DNA of 17,487 nucleotides from NCBI GenBank assembly GCA_023436825.1, contig JAEZHS010000674.1, positions 1 through 17,487 on the forward strand. The letters are read 5' to 3'. The translations under genes were made by a program, and so were the position numbers. Positions within the stretch are counted from its first letter, which is position 1, and every line of letters begins with the position of its first letter. Positions 1 to 7,027 of the stretch are shown here, in pieces. The notes under the pieces were generated by a model. That model saw only the letters and a program-made list of their open reading frames with translations. It did not search any database and was not told the DNA's origin. Source of the DNA: Pseudomonadota bacterium (GTDB lineage: Bacteria > Pseudomonadota > Alphaproteobacteria > Reyranellales > Reyranellaceae).

Positions 1-1357
1 GGGGTCCGCGCCCCACAGGGGGCGCGGCGAAGCCCGGCTCGTCGGCGGCCTTCAACGCGGTCTCGAACAGCCGCACACAATCGGCCGCGTCGTAGGTATA
101 GCCGCTCGCCGCCGCGTACGGCATCTCGTCGGCCTTGAGCAGGTTCAGCCGGCGCAGTTCGGCCGCCGTGCGGCCGGTCTCGTGGGCGGCGAGGTCGACC
201 AGCCGCTCGAGCAGGAACAACGCCTCGGGCTTGCCGGCGCCGCGGATGGCGTCGACTGGCACGGTGTTCGTGAAGGCGCAGTCGAAGTCGATGCGGATCG
301 CCGGGATGCGGTAGAGGCCGGAGATGACCTTGGCGAGACCCGTGGTCGGGATGGTCGGTGCGAACATCGAGACATAGGCGCCGTAGTTGGCCTCAGCCTT
401 GACGCGCAGCCCCAGGAACTTGCCTTGGGTGTCGAGGGCGAGTTCGGCGCTGGCGACGAGGTCGCGGGCGTGGCTGTCGCTTTGCGCCAGCTCCGCGCGC
501 TCGCAGGTCCAGCGCAGGCCGCGCCTGAGCTTGCGCGTGGCCCAGGCGATCAGCGTCGATTCGGCATAGATCGGATATTTCGGCCCGAAGCCGCCGCCGA
601 CATCCTCGGTCACCAGCCTGAGCTTGTCCTTGGCGACGTTCAGCACGCGCTCGCACATCAGCCGGTGCGGGATCTGCACGCCTTGCGAGGAGAAGGTGAC
701 GGTCACGAGGTCGTCCACCGCGTCGTAGGCCGACCACGCTGCGCGCGTCTCCATGTAATGCACGATCTGGCGTGGGGAGCGGATGGACAGGGTCGAGACA
801 TGCGCAGCACGCGCGAAGGCGGCGTCGGTCGCTGAGACGTCGCCCTTGCCCCATCGGCACATCAGGTTGCCCGACACGTCGTCGTGGACCAGTGGTGCAC
901 CGGCGGCGAGGGCTTGCGCTGCCGTGATGACGGCCGGCAGCGTCTCGTAGTCGATCTCCAGCACCTCCGCCGCGTCGCGCGCCTGGTCGAGCGTGCTCGC
1001 GACGATCATGGCAACGATGTCGCCGACATGGCGCACCTTGCCCGGCGGCATCGGGAGATGGGCAGGCTCGCGATGACGGTTCCCGGCTTCGTCCTTGATC
1101 TCACTGATCGCCGGCAGGTGGCCGACCTTGTCGACCAAGAGGTCGTCGGCGGTGTAGATCGCCGCGACACCAGGTGAGGCCAGGGCCGCCGCCTTGTCGA
1201 TGCCGGCGATGCGCGCATGGGCGTGCGGCGAGCGTACGAACAGGACGGCGAGGGCGCCGGCCGGCGCGGTGTTGTCGGCATAACGGCCGCGGCCGGTCAG
1301 CAGGCGGCGGTCCTCACGTCGGGTCAGCGGCTGACCGAGCGTCACTGAAGCGTTCAT
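1..1357 (-). CDS. Xanthine dehydrogenase/CoxL-family molybdopterin-binding large subunit, N-terminal part (cut by window edge)
   Basis: Reading leftward from the ATG at 1355-1357, one frame stays open for 452 codons to the window edge, so the gene is 3'-truncated by the window. The N-terminus (LTRREDRRLLTGRGRYADN, residues 11-29) is the usual start of molybdenum hydroxylase large subunits. The first alpha/beta hammerhead domain covers about residues 18-150. The cofactor-binding part follows, with DVGGGFGPK at 252-260 and IRGAGKPE at 371-378. The latter stands where true CO dehydrogenases carry AYRCSFR, so this is a CoxL-like (form II) enzyme rather than a proven CO dehydrogenase. The family oxidises aldehydes, purines or N-heterocycles using molybdopterin cytosine dinucleotide with separate FAD and 2Fe-2S subunits, none of which lies in the window. 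The substrate is unknown. No clear Shine-Dalgarno precedes the start. Confidence 0.9.
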   Translation of the reverse strand, partial: MNASVTLGQPLTRREDRRLLTGRGRYADNTAPAGALAVLFVRSPHAHARIAGIDKAAALASPGVAAIYTADDLLVDKVGHLPAISEIKDEAGNRHREPAHLPMPPGKVRHVGDIVAMIVASTLDQARDAAEVLEIDYETLPAVITAAQALAAGAPLVHDDVSGNLMCRWGKGDVSATDAAFARAAHVSTLSIRSPRQIVHYMETRAAWSAYDAVDDLVTVTFSSQGVQIPHRLMCERVLNVAKDKLRLVTEDVGGGFGPKYPIYAESTLIAWATRKLRRGLRWTCERAELAQSDSHARDLVASAELALDTQGKFLGLRVKAEANYGAYVSMFAPTIPTTGLAKVISGLYRIPAIRIDFDCAFTNTVPVDAIRGAGKPEALFLLERLVDLAAHETGRTAAELRRLNLLKADEMPYAAASGYTYDAADCVRLFETALKAADEPGFAAPPVGRGP

Positions 1358-1478
1358 GACGTCGGGTATACCGGCTTTCGGCGTTGGCCCGTGACGAGGA
1401 AAATCTTAGCCTCAGATTACTCCTGTTCTGGTGCTGATGGCCTTGCAGCCGGGCCGCGGGCATGGCAACTCGGACTCC

Positions 1479-2111
1479 ATGGATAGCCTCCTGATCCTGA
1501 TCAGCGTGTTCGCCGTCTTCATCCCGGCGCTCATCCTGCCGGGACCGGATTTCGTCGCCGTGGTGCGCTCGTCCATGACGCACGGCACGCGCGCCGGCCT
1601 GCTGACGACCCTCGGCGTATCCACGGGGCTCTGCATGTACTCGACGCTCAGCCTTCTGGGCCTGTCGGCGATCCTGGTGGAGTACCAGTGGCTCACCTGG
1701 ACGGTGCGGGTGCTGGGCGGCTGCTATCTCGCCTATCTCGGCATCAAGCTCCTGCGTGCCAAGCCGCAGACGATCGACCTTGATCAGCAGCCCAGGCGCC
1801 CGGCCGGAAAGCGCGCGATCCTGTTCGGCTTCCTGGTGACGCTCACCAATCCCAAGGCGATCGTGTTGTTTGCCAGCGTGTTCGCTACGGCTGTTACCGC
1901 CTCGACGCCGACCTGGCTGATGGTTTTGATGATCGGCCTCGTGACGGCATCGTCGCTTGTCTGGTATTCCTGCGTCAGCCTGTTCATGTCCTCCGGCCCG
2001 GTGATGCGGCGTTTCCAGAACGCGCGGCACTGGATCGAGCGGGCGGCAGGCGTCTGCTTCATCGGCCTCGGCGGCAAGGTTCTGGCCGACGCCGGGAGAC
2101 CGATATCGTAA
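1479..2111 (+). CDS. LysE/RhtB-family amino-acid exporter
   Basis: This encodes a 210-aa inner-membrane protein of the LysE/RhtB efflux family, which exports amino acids or similar small metabolites. Family marks are LPGPDFV at residues 20-26 just after the first hydrophobic helix (3-20), an amphipathic region with GTRAG at 36-40, a helix around 75-92, TLTNPKAIVLF at 121-131, and further helices to about 200. The length matches the usual 205-210 aa. I chose the ATG at 1479 because its product begins directly with the first helix, as in relatives. In-frame upstream starts (GTG 1431, ATG 1437) would add a non-hydrophobic 14-16 residue leader, and none of these starts has a strong ribosome binding site. 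It is divergent from the CoxL-type gene with about 120 bases between them. The substrate cannot be assigned. Confidence 0.88.
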   Translation: MDSLLILISVFAVFIPALILPGPDFVAVVRSSMTHGTRAGLLTTLGVSTGLCMYSTLSLLGLSAILVEYQWLTWTVRVLGGCYLAYLGIKLLRAKPQTIDLDQQPRRPAGKRAILFGFLVTLTNPKAIVLFASVFATAVTASTPTWLMVLMIGLVTASSLVWYSCVSLFMSSGPVMRRFQNARHWIERAAGVCFIGLGGKVLADAGRPIS

Positions 2112-2161
2112 GCTTGTTTAACTGAGTGCCTGGCTTTCCACTGGACGAGGGGTCATCCGCC

Positions 2162-2305
2162 ATGTCCGAGGCGCCACCGAATCGCAATCCTGCCTTTGAA
2201 GCCGTCATCAGGCGGCTGCTTGCCAGACGGCGGCCGCAGCCAAGGAGCGCGCCCGGCAAGAGCCAGGCGCGGTCCTCGTCGAGAAAGAAATCCCGGGCGG
2301 CCTGA
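2162..2305 (+). CDS. Small basic hypothetical protein (47 aa)
   Basis: An ATG at 2162 opens a 47-codon frame ending in TGA at 2303-2305. The product starts MSEAPPNRNPAFEAVIRRLL and then becomes very rich in Arg, Lys and Ser, with little else of character. A GAGGGG stretch about 10 bases upstream could serve as a ribosome binding site. The frame fills almost all the space between the LysE-type gene (stop 2111) and the convergent threonine aldolase (stop 2309). I do not recognise a family. The first 20 residues look like a folded or amphipathic segment and the rest like a disordered nucleic-acid-binding tail, but this is inference, and it may be a chance frame in GC-rich DNA. Confidence 0.4.
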   Translation: MSEAPPNRNPAFEAVIRRLLARRRPQPRSAPGKSQARSSSRKKSRAA

Positions 2306-2308
2306 GGT

Positions 2309-3352
2309 CTACGCGGCCAGCGCGTCGCTGATGACCTTCAGCGCAGTGTCGATGTCCTTGCGGTTGACGTCGAGATGCGTCACCGCGCGGATGCGCGTCG
2401 CGGTGTTGGCGCCGATGCCGACGCCGCGCTCGCGGCAAGCATCGACCAGCCGCGCCGAGGTCCAGCCGGGCTTGGTGATCTCGAAGAACACCAGGTTGGT
2501 CTCCATGCGGGGCACGTCGATCTGGATGCCCTTGATGTTGGCCAGTCCCTCGGAGAGGTGGCGCGCATTGTCGTGGTCCTCGGCCAGGCGGTCCCAGTTG
2601 TGGTCGAGGGCATAGAGGGCCGCGGCAGCGATCACGCCGGACTGGCGCATCGAGCCGCCCAGCATCTGCTTCTGGCGCCAGGCTTCCTTGATGAACGCCT
2701 TGTCGCCCGCGAGGCTGGCGCCGACCGGCGCGCCCAGGCCCTTGGTGTAGTCGAGCCACAGTGAATCGACGCAGGCGGCGTAGTCGGCGGCCTTCACGCC
2801 CGACTTCACCGAGGCGTTGCAGAGACGCGCGCCGTCCATGTGCAGGGCCACGCCCGCCTCGCGCGCGACCTTGGTCACGCCCTGCATGGTGGCGAGCGGC
2901 CACACCGTGCCGAAGCCGCCGTTGGACGTGTTCTCGATCGACACCAGCCGCGAGCGCGGGGCGTTGCGGCTGTTGGGATCGCGCAGCGCGGCCTTGACCT
3001 GCTCGCCGGTGAACACGCCGTTGGGTCCTTCGATCGCGCGGATCATCACGCCGGAATTGGCAGCCGGACCGCCGGTCTCGGCATTGATGATGTGGGCGGT
3101 GCGGTCGGCGATCACCTCGTCGCCGAGCCGGCAGTGCACGCGGATGGCGATCTGGTTGGCCATGGTGCCGCTCGGCAGGAAGACGGAGTCCTCCTTGCCC
3201 AAAAGCTCGCAGACGCGCTCGCGCAGGCGGTTGACCGTGGGGTCTTCCATCTTCTGCTCGTCGCCGACCTCGGCGTCGGCCATGGCCTTTCGCATGCCGG
3301 GCGAGGGCTTGCTCTTGGTATCGCTGTAAAGATCGATGAAACGGTTTTGCAT
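2309..3352 (-). CDS. ltaE: Low-specificity L-threonine aldolase (PLP-dependent)
   Basis: This encodes 347 aa, the normal length for the threonine aldolase family (PLP fold type I), cytosolic enzymes that cleave L-threonine or L-allo-threonine to glycine and acetaldehyde. SGTMANQ at 61-67 contacts the cofactor phosphate. HMDGARLCNA at 171-180 carries the Asp (D173) that holds the pyridine nitrogen. TKGLGAPVG at 203-211 carries the Schiff-base lysine K204. All expected cofactor residues are present, so it should be active. The start ATG at 3352 has an AGGAGA about 13 bases upstream, rather far, but the N-terminus fits the family. It is divergent from the crotonase gene across 54 bases. The family cannot be split into L- and D-specific or allo-specific members from this sequence alone. 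Confidence 0.92.
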   Translation of the reverse strand: MQNRFIDLYSDTKSKPSPGMRKAMADAEVGDEQKMEDPTVNRLRERVCELLGKEDSVFLPSGTMANQIAIRVHCRLGDEVIADRTAHIINAETGGPAANSGVMIRAIEGPNGVFTGEQVKAALRDPNSRNAPRSRLVSIENTSNGGFGTVWPLATMQGVTKVAREAGVALHMDGARLCNASVKSGVKAADYAACVDSLWLDYTKGLGAPVGASLAGDKAFIKEAWRQKQMLGGSMRQSGVIAAAALYALDHNWDRLAEDHDNARHLSEGLANIKGIQIDVPRMETNLVFFEITKPGWTSARLVDACRERGVGIGANTATRIRAVTHLDVNRKDIDTALKVISDALAA

Positions 3353-3406
3353 GGCGTGTCGTGTTCTCCTGCTTCACCATAGCGGCAATCGGCAGGTGGA
3401 GGAAAC

Positions 3407-4237
3407 ATGAGCCAGTTTGCGGCCCAGCCCGCAGCTTCGGTAATGCCGGAGGAATTGCTTTACGGCGTCGATGGCGCCATCGCCACCATCACGCTGAATG
3501 CACCACAGCGGATGAACACGATTTCCGGACCGATGCTCCGGCAGCTCACCGATGCGCTGGTTCGAGTGAACGAGGACAAGGCGGTGCGTGTCGTCATCCT
3601 CACCGGCACCGGCCGCGCCTTCTGCGCCGGCCTCAATCTCGAGGCGCAGAGCAAGGGCACCGACAATCTCAGCGTGGGCTCGGGCGCCACGCCGACCAAC
3701 ATTGACCTGCGCAACACGCCGCCGCCGGTGCTGCACGCCATGGACAAGCCGGTGATCGCCGCACTCAACGGCTCGGCCGCAGGCTACGGCCTCGACCTGG
3801 CGCTGGGCGCTGACATCCGCGTCATGGCGCAGTCGGCCAAGCTCGCCGCCTCCTACGCCAAGCGCGGCGTGCTGCCCGAATCAGGCGGCACCTGGTACCT
3901 GCCGCGCATGCTGGGCTGGGCGAAGGCGGCCGAGCTGATCTTCACCGGGCGCACGCTCAATGCCGCGCAGTCGCTGGAGATCGGCCTGGTGAACAAGGTC
4001 GTGCCCGACGCCGAGGTTTTAGGCACCGCGCGGGAGCTGGCGCTCGAGATCGCAGCCAATGCACCGCTCGCCATCCAGGCCGCCAAGCGCATGATGCGCA
4101 TGGCCTGGAACGAACCGTTCAACGAGCATGTCCATCACGTCTTCCTGCAGCTGCTTCCCCTGATGCAGACCGAGGACATGAAGGAGGGCGTCAAGGCGTT
4201 TCTCGAAAAGCGCGAGCCGCAGTTCAAAGGACGCTGA
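3407..4237 (+). CDS. Enoyl-CoA hydratase/isomerase (crotonase) family protein
   Basis: A 276-aa crotonase-fold protein, acting on an acyl-CoA in the cytosol. The first oxyanion-hole segment is AFCAGLNL (71-78) and the second NGSAAGYGLDLALGAD (121-136). By my alignment, the glutamates of classical enoyl-CoA hydratase (rat E144 and E164) fall on D130 and Y150, so the hydratase pair is not conserved. Instead PESGGTWYLPR (157-167) places E158 where delta3,delta2-enoyl-CoA isomerases and PaaG-type isomerases carry their acidic catalytic residue. An isomerase role is therefore more likely than simple hydration, though this is inference. The ATG at 3407 is preceded by GGAGG at suitable spacing. There are about 12 residues before the core fold. 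The gene is followed by a palindromic element, not by other beta-oxidation genes. Confidence 0.9.
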   Translation: MSQFAAQPAASVMPEELLYGVDGAIATITLNAPQRMNTISGPMLRQLTDALVRVNEDKAVRVVILTGTGRAFCAGLNLEAQSKGTDNLSVGSGATPTNIDLRNTPPPVLHAMDKPVIAALNGSAAGYGLDLALGADIRVMAQSAKLAASYAKRGVLPESGGTWYLPRMLGWAKAAELIFTGRTLNAAQSLEIGLVNKVVPDAEVLGTARELALEIAANAPLAIQAAKRMMRMAWNEPFNEHVHHVFLQLLPLMQTEDMKEGVKAFLEKREPQFKGR

Positions 4238-4242
4238 CTCTT

Positions 4243-4385
4243 CCTCCTCCCGCGTCATACGGAGGAGGGTAGGGAGGGGGAAGCATCAGGCACGATGTCC
4301 GACAATTTCAGATCATGATCTTCGCCTTCCACAAATCCTCTGTGACGCTTTCCCCCTCCCTGCCTCCCCCGTATTACGGGGGAGG
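4243..4385. repeat. Long imperfect inverted repeat with hairpin arms
   Basis: Two arms of about 40 bases (4243-4284 and 4347-4385) are near reverse complements across a 62-base spacer. The shared core reads GGGAGGGGGAA in the left arm and its complement in the right arm. Each arm also folds on itself. The right arm holds a perfect 11-bp palindrome, CCTCCCCCGTA and its complement at 4363-4385 with a single-base loop; the left arm holds a weaker CTCCTCC hairpin. The element fills the whole space between the crotonase stop and the next gene's ribosome binding site. It resembles dispersed palindromic intergenic repeats and could end transcription or protect mRNA ends. No transposase or flanking duplication was seen. 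Confidence 0.75.
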
Positions 4386-4390
4386 TGATG

Positions 4391-4397
4391 AAGGAGA
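4391..4397 (+). promoter_or_regulatory. Ribosome binding site supporting a GTG start
   Basis: AAGGAGA lies six bases before the GTG at 4404. It settles the start of the flavin-dependent oxidoreductase on GTG rather than on the in-frame ATG nine codons later. It begins only five bases after the palindromic element ends, so folding of that element could hinder or expose it. Confidence 0.7.
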
Positions 4398-4403
4398 CCT
4401 GCC

Positions 4404-5639
4404 GTGAAATTCACCTGGTTCCACCTGATGCCCTGGCCGCACATGCCGGACGATTTTCGGCAGAAGCACCGCTCGGTTTGGGTCGACCTGCCCAACCGCA
4501 TGTACGAGCCCGAGCTCGGACACATCGCCTATCACCAGTATCTCGACCAGCTCGAATACGCCGAGTCCGTCGGCTTCGACGGCATCGGCGTCAACGAGCA
4601 CCACGCCAATGCCTACGGCCTGATGCCATCGCCCAACATCATGGCGGCGACGCTGACGCGGCGGACCTCCAAGGCGGCCCTCGTCGTGCTGGGCAATTCG
4701 ATCGCGCTCTACAATCCGCCCCTGCGCGTGGCCGAGGAGATGGCCATGCTCGACGTGCTGTCGGGCGGACGGCTGGTCGCGGGCTTCCCGGTCGGCACGT
4801 CGATGGACACCAATTACGCCTACGGCACCATCCCGGCGCTGACACGCGAGAAATACGCCGAGGCGCACGATCTCATCCGCAAGGCGTGGGCGGCCGACGA
4901 GCCGTTCGCCTTCAACGGCCGCTACACCAAGCTGCGCTACGTGAATTGCTGGCCCAAGCCGATCCAGCGGCCGGCGCCGCCGATCTTCATTCCCGGCGGC
5001 GGCTCGGTCGAGACCTACGACTTCTGCCTCGACAATACCTATTCGTATTCCTACCTGAGCTACTCGGGCTATCTGCGCGCCAAGCTCTTGATGGAGGGTT
5101 ACTGGAAGCGCGTGGCCGAGCGCAAGGCGGACGAATCGCCCTACCGCGCGGGCTTCGCCCAGGTGATCTGCGTCGCCGACAGCGACGCCGAGGCCGAGCG
5201 GCTCTACTGGCCGCACGTGAACTATTTCTACAATCGCTGTCTGCACGTCTATCCGGGCTTCGCCGACGCGCCGGGCTATCGCACGGTCAAGACCATCCAG
5301 ACCGGCGCGCTGTCGCAATTCACCCAGGCCGCCGCGCGCAACTATCCCAACATGACCTGGAAGGATCTCGTCGACGGCCGCTATGTCGTCGCGGGCTCGC
5401 CCGGGACGGTGCGCCAGCAGATGGAGGAGCTGATCAAGACGCTGCGGGTAGGCAACATCTTCTGCCTGATGCATGTCGGCAACATGCCGAACGACAAGGT
5501 GCGCTACTCCACGAGCCTGTTCGCCGAGAAGGTGATGCCGCACCTGCGCAACCTGTGGCCCGAGTGGAACAACCACGACGACCGCTTCTGGGTGCATCCG
5601 ATGAACGAACCGGTGCCGTTGAGGATGGCTGCGGAATGA
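4404..5639 (+). CDS. Luciferase-like (LLM class) flavin-dependent oxidoreductase
   Basis: A 411-aa member of the bacterial luciferase-like monooxygenase superfamily, TIM-barrel enzymes that use reduced FMN or coenzyme F420 to oxygenate organic substrates. Recognisable parts are the GFDGIGVNEHHANAYGL stretch (57-73) with the family EHH at 65-67, the AEEMAMLDVLSGGRLVAGFPVG segment (110-131), and PIFIPGGGS (193-201), where many relatives have a similar glycine turn. Translation starts at GTG 4404. The protein is longer than the common 330-360 aa members because of an aromatic-rich region around 205-245 and a C-terminal extension. A palindromic element lies on each side, so it may be a single-gene unit, though the hydrolase downstream could work on a related compound. 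The substrate is unknown. No F420 biosynthesis gene is in the window, so FMN is the default guess. Confidence 0.87.
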   Translation: MKFTWFHLMPWPHMPDDFRQKHRSVWVDLPNRMYEPELGHIAYHQYLDQLEYAESVGFDGIGVNEHHANAYGLMPSPNIMAATLTRRTSKAALVVLGNSIALYNPPLRVAEEMAMLDVLSGGRLVAGFPVGTSMDTNYAYGTIPALTREKYAEAHDLIRKAWAADEPFAFNGRYTKLRYVNCWPKPIQRPAPPIFIPGGGSVETYDFCLDNTYSYSYLSYSGYLRAKLLMEGYWKRVAERKADESPYRAGFAQVICVADSDAEAERLYWPHVNYFYNRCLHVYPGFADAPGYRTVKTIQTGALSQFTQAAARNYPNMTWKDLVDGRYVVAGSPGTVRQQMEELIKTLRVGNIFCLMHVGNMPNDKVRYSTSLFAEKVMPHLRNLWPEWNNHDDRFWVHPMNEPVPLRMAAE

Positions 5640-5666
5640 CTGGCTGCAAGCACGCTATGCCAATGG

Positions 5667-5783
5667 CACACCTCACCCCGAGGAGCGCGCGCAGCGCGCG
5701 TCTCGAAGGATGGGCCGCAGTCGTGTTGTTGCCCACCCTTCGAGACGCGGTCCTACGGACCGCTCCTCAGGGTGAGGTGTGTG
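5667..5783. repeat. Palindromic intergenic repeat (REP/RIME-like)
   Basis: Two arms of nearly 50 bases face each other: CACACCTCACC...GAGGAGCG with CTCGAAGGATGGG on the left (5667-5714), and CCCACCCTTCGAG...CGCTCCTCAGGGTGAGGTGTG on the right (about 5731-5781). Within the left arm GCGCGCGCAGCGCGCG forms its own hairpin, and in the right arm GGTCC-TAC-GGACC does. This CTCACCCTGAGGAGC...TCTCGAAGGATG layout matches, from memory, a dispersed repeat very common in Bradyrhizobium, Rhodopseudomonas and similar alphaproteobacteria. It lies between the oxidoreductase stop (5639) and the hydrolase start (5803). A role in transcript termination or stability is possible. Confidence 0.82.
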
Positions 5784-5802
5784 TACGAGCAATGAATCAG
5801 CC

Positions 5803-6585
5803 ATGAAAACCCGCTTCCTCACGCTCAAGCCTTCGGGCATCCGCATCCAGGTCGTCGAAGCCGGCAAAGGTCGCGACCTTCTTTATCTCCACGGTGCGGG
5901 CGGCCACATGCCGGCCGATCCGCTGATCGCAGCCCTTGCCACTAAGTACCGCGTCGTGGCGCCATTGCTGCCGGGCTACGGCCAGTCGACCGGCGAGGAT
6001 GAGCTGCGCGACATGCTCGACATAGCTTTGCACGGGCTCGACGTTCTCGACGCGTTGAAACTCGAGAAGCCCATCGTCGTCGGCCATTCCATGGGCGGGA
6101 TGATCGCGGCCGAGATGGCGGCGATTGCGCGCACCGAAGTCGCCAAGCTCTGTCTGCTGGCGCCGGCGGGCTTGTGGCTCGACGACCATCCGATCACCGA
6201 CATCTTCTCCAAGCTGCCCTACGAGTTGCCGGCGTTACTGTTCCATGACGCCGAAGCCGGCGGCCGGCTCCTGGCGTCGGGCGGTGACATGAACGACCCG
6301 GAATTCCTGAAGCAGTTCCTGGTGATGAATGCTCGCCGGCTTGGCATGGCAGGCAAGATCCTTTTTCCCATCCCGGACCGTGGCCTCGGCCAGCGTCTGC
6401 ACCGTATAACCGCCAGGACGTTGATCGTGTGGGGCGCGGAGGACGCGTTGATCCCGCCGGTCTATGGCCCTGCCTTCAAAAAGGCGATTTCCAAATCGAA
6501 GTTGGTTAGGGTCGCCAAGGCCGGGCATGCTGTGGGGCAAGAGAAGCCAGCTGCCGTGCTCGAGGCGATCAGAGAATTCTTCTAA
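5803..6585 (+). CDS. Alpha/beta hydrolase
   Basis: A 260-aa alpha/beta-hydrolase-fold protein with a complete catalytic set: oxyanion motif LHGAGG (29-34), nucleophile elbow GHSMGG with S96, acid D214 in WGAEDALIPP, and H242 in AGHAVGQEKP. No signal peptide is visible, so it is probably cytosolic. The fold includes esterases, C-C bond hydrolases and epoxide or haloalkane enzymes. The serine nucleophile argues for an esterase or C-C hydrolase, and the substrate is open. I chose the ATG at 5803 because the in-frame GTG at 5779 lies inside the palindromic repeat and would add eight atypical residues. The next gene starts 14 bases after the stop, so the two are probably co-transcribed. Confidence 0.88.
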   Translation: MKTRFLTLKPSGIRIQVVEAGKGRDLLYLHGAGGHMPADPLIAALATKYRVVAPLLPGYGQSTGEDELRDMLDIALHGLDVLDALKLEKPIVVGHSMGGMIAAEMAAIARTEVAKLCLLAPAGLWLDDHPITDIFSKLPYELPALLFHDAEAGGRLLASGGDMNDPEFLKQFLVMNARRLGMAGKILFPIPDRGLGQRLHRITARTLIVWGAEDALIPPVYGPAFKKAISKSKLVRVAKAGHAVGQEKPAAVLEAIREFF

Positions 6586-6599
6586 GGGAGACAAGAGCG

Positions 6600-6965
6600 A
6601 TGCTGAAGGGTGCAATTGTCGGCGTGTTGGCCGGTCTGCTGGTCGCGGGCGCTGCCCATGCCGATCCGGTCGTCTATACGTGGACCGGCTATGGCAAGAA
6701 CGTCCCTGGCAGCTCCAAGTGCCCGACCTACAAGATGGTGATCGACGTCACCGTCAACGGCGACGCGGTCAAGGGCCGGTTCCAGCAGGAAGGCCGCCCC
6801 GAACGCGGCTTCGAGACCACGCTCGGCAAGAATGGCGCCATCAAGACGGCCGCCATGGTCGGCGGTGGCGGCATGATGGATGTCGTCGGTCAGATCAAGG
6901 AGGGCGACTCCAAGATCAAGCTGTACGGTTACTGCGAGTTCGAAGGGCCGCTCACCAAGAAGTAG
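6600..6965 (+). CDS. Small secreted hypothetical protein (121 aa)
   Basis: The 121-aa product has a clear Sec signal peptide: a lysine at residue 3, a hydrophobic core at 5-18 and an AHA-DP cleavage site after residue 21. The mature part is about 100 residues, predicted mostly beta, with a Gly/Met-rich GGGGMMDVVG turn at 88-97. It has exactly two cysteines, C41 (SSKCPTYK) and C112 (YGYCEFEG), which could form a disulfide in the periplasm. The start has AGGGAGA upstream and lies 14 bases after the hydrolase stop, so the two share a transcript. I do not recognise the family and see no catalytic motif. A periplasmic binding or structural role is all that can be suggested. Confidence 0.8.
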   Translation: MLKGAIVGVLAGLLVAGAAHADPVVYTWTGYGKNVPGSSKCPTYKMVIDVTVNGDAVKGRFQQEGRPERGFETTLGKNGAIKTAAMVGGGGMMDVVGQIKEGDSKIKLYGYCEFEGPLTKK

Positions 6966-7027
6966 CGGTAGGCGTCGGCCTGCTGGGGCGCTAACTTCGC
7001 CGCTGCGCTACTGCCCGGGGGCCTGAA

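Noticed and set aside
182..835. Plus-strand frames opposite the CoxL-type gene
   Set aside because: The minus-strand frame is open over the whole 452 codons with clear molybdenum hydroxylase motifs. The plus frames are shadows.
4374..5597. A 407-codon minus-strand frame
   Set aside because: It is antisense to the luciferase-like oxidoreductase. It shows no recognisable domain, and its composition is typical of a complementary-strand shadow.
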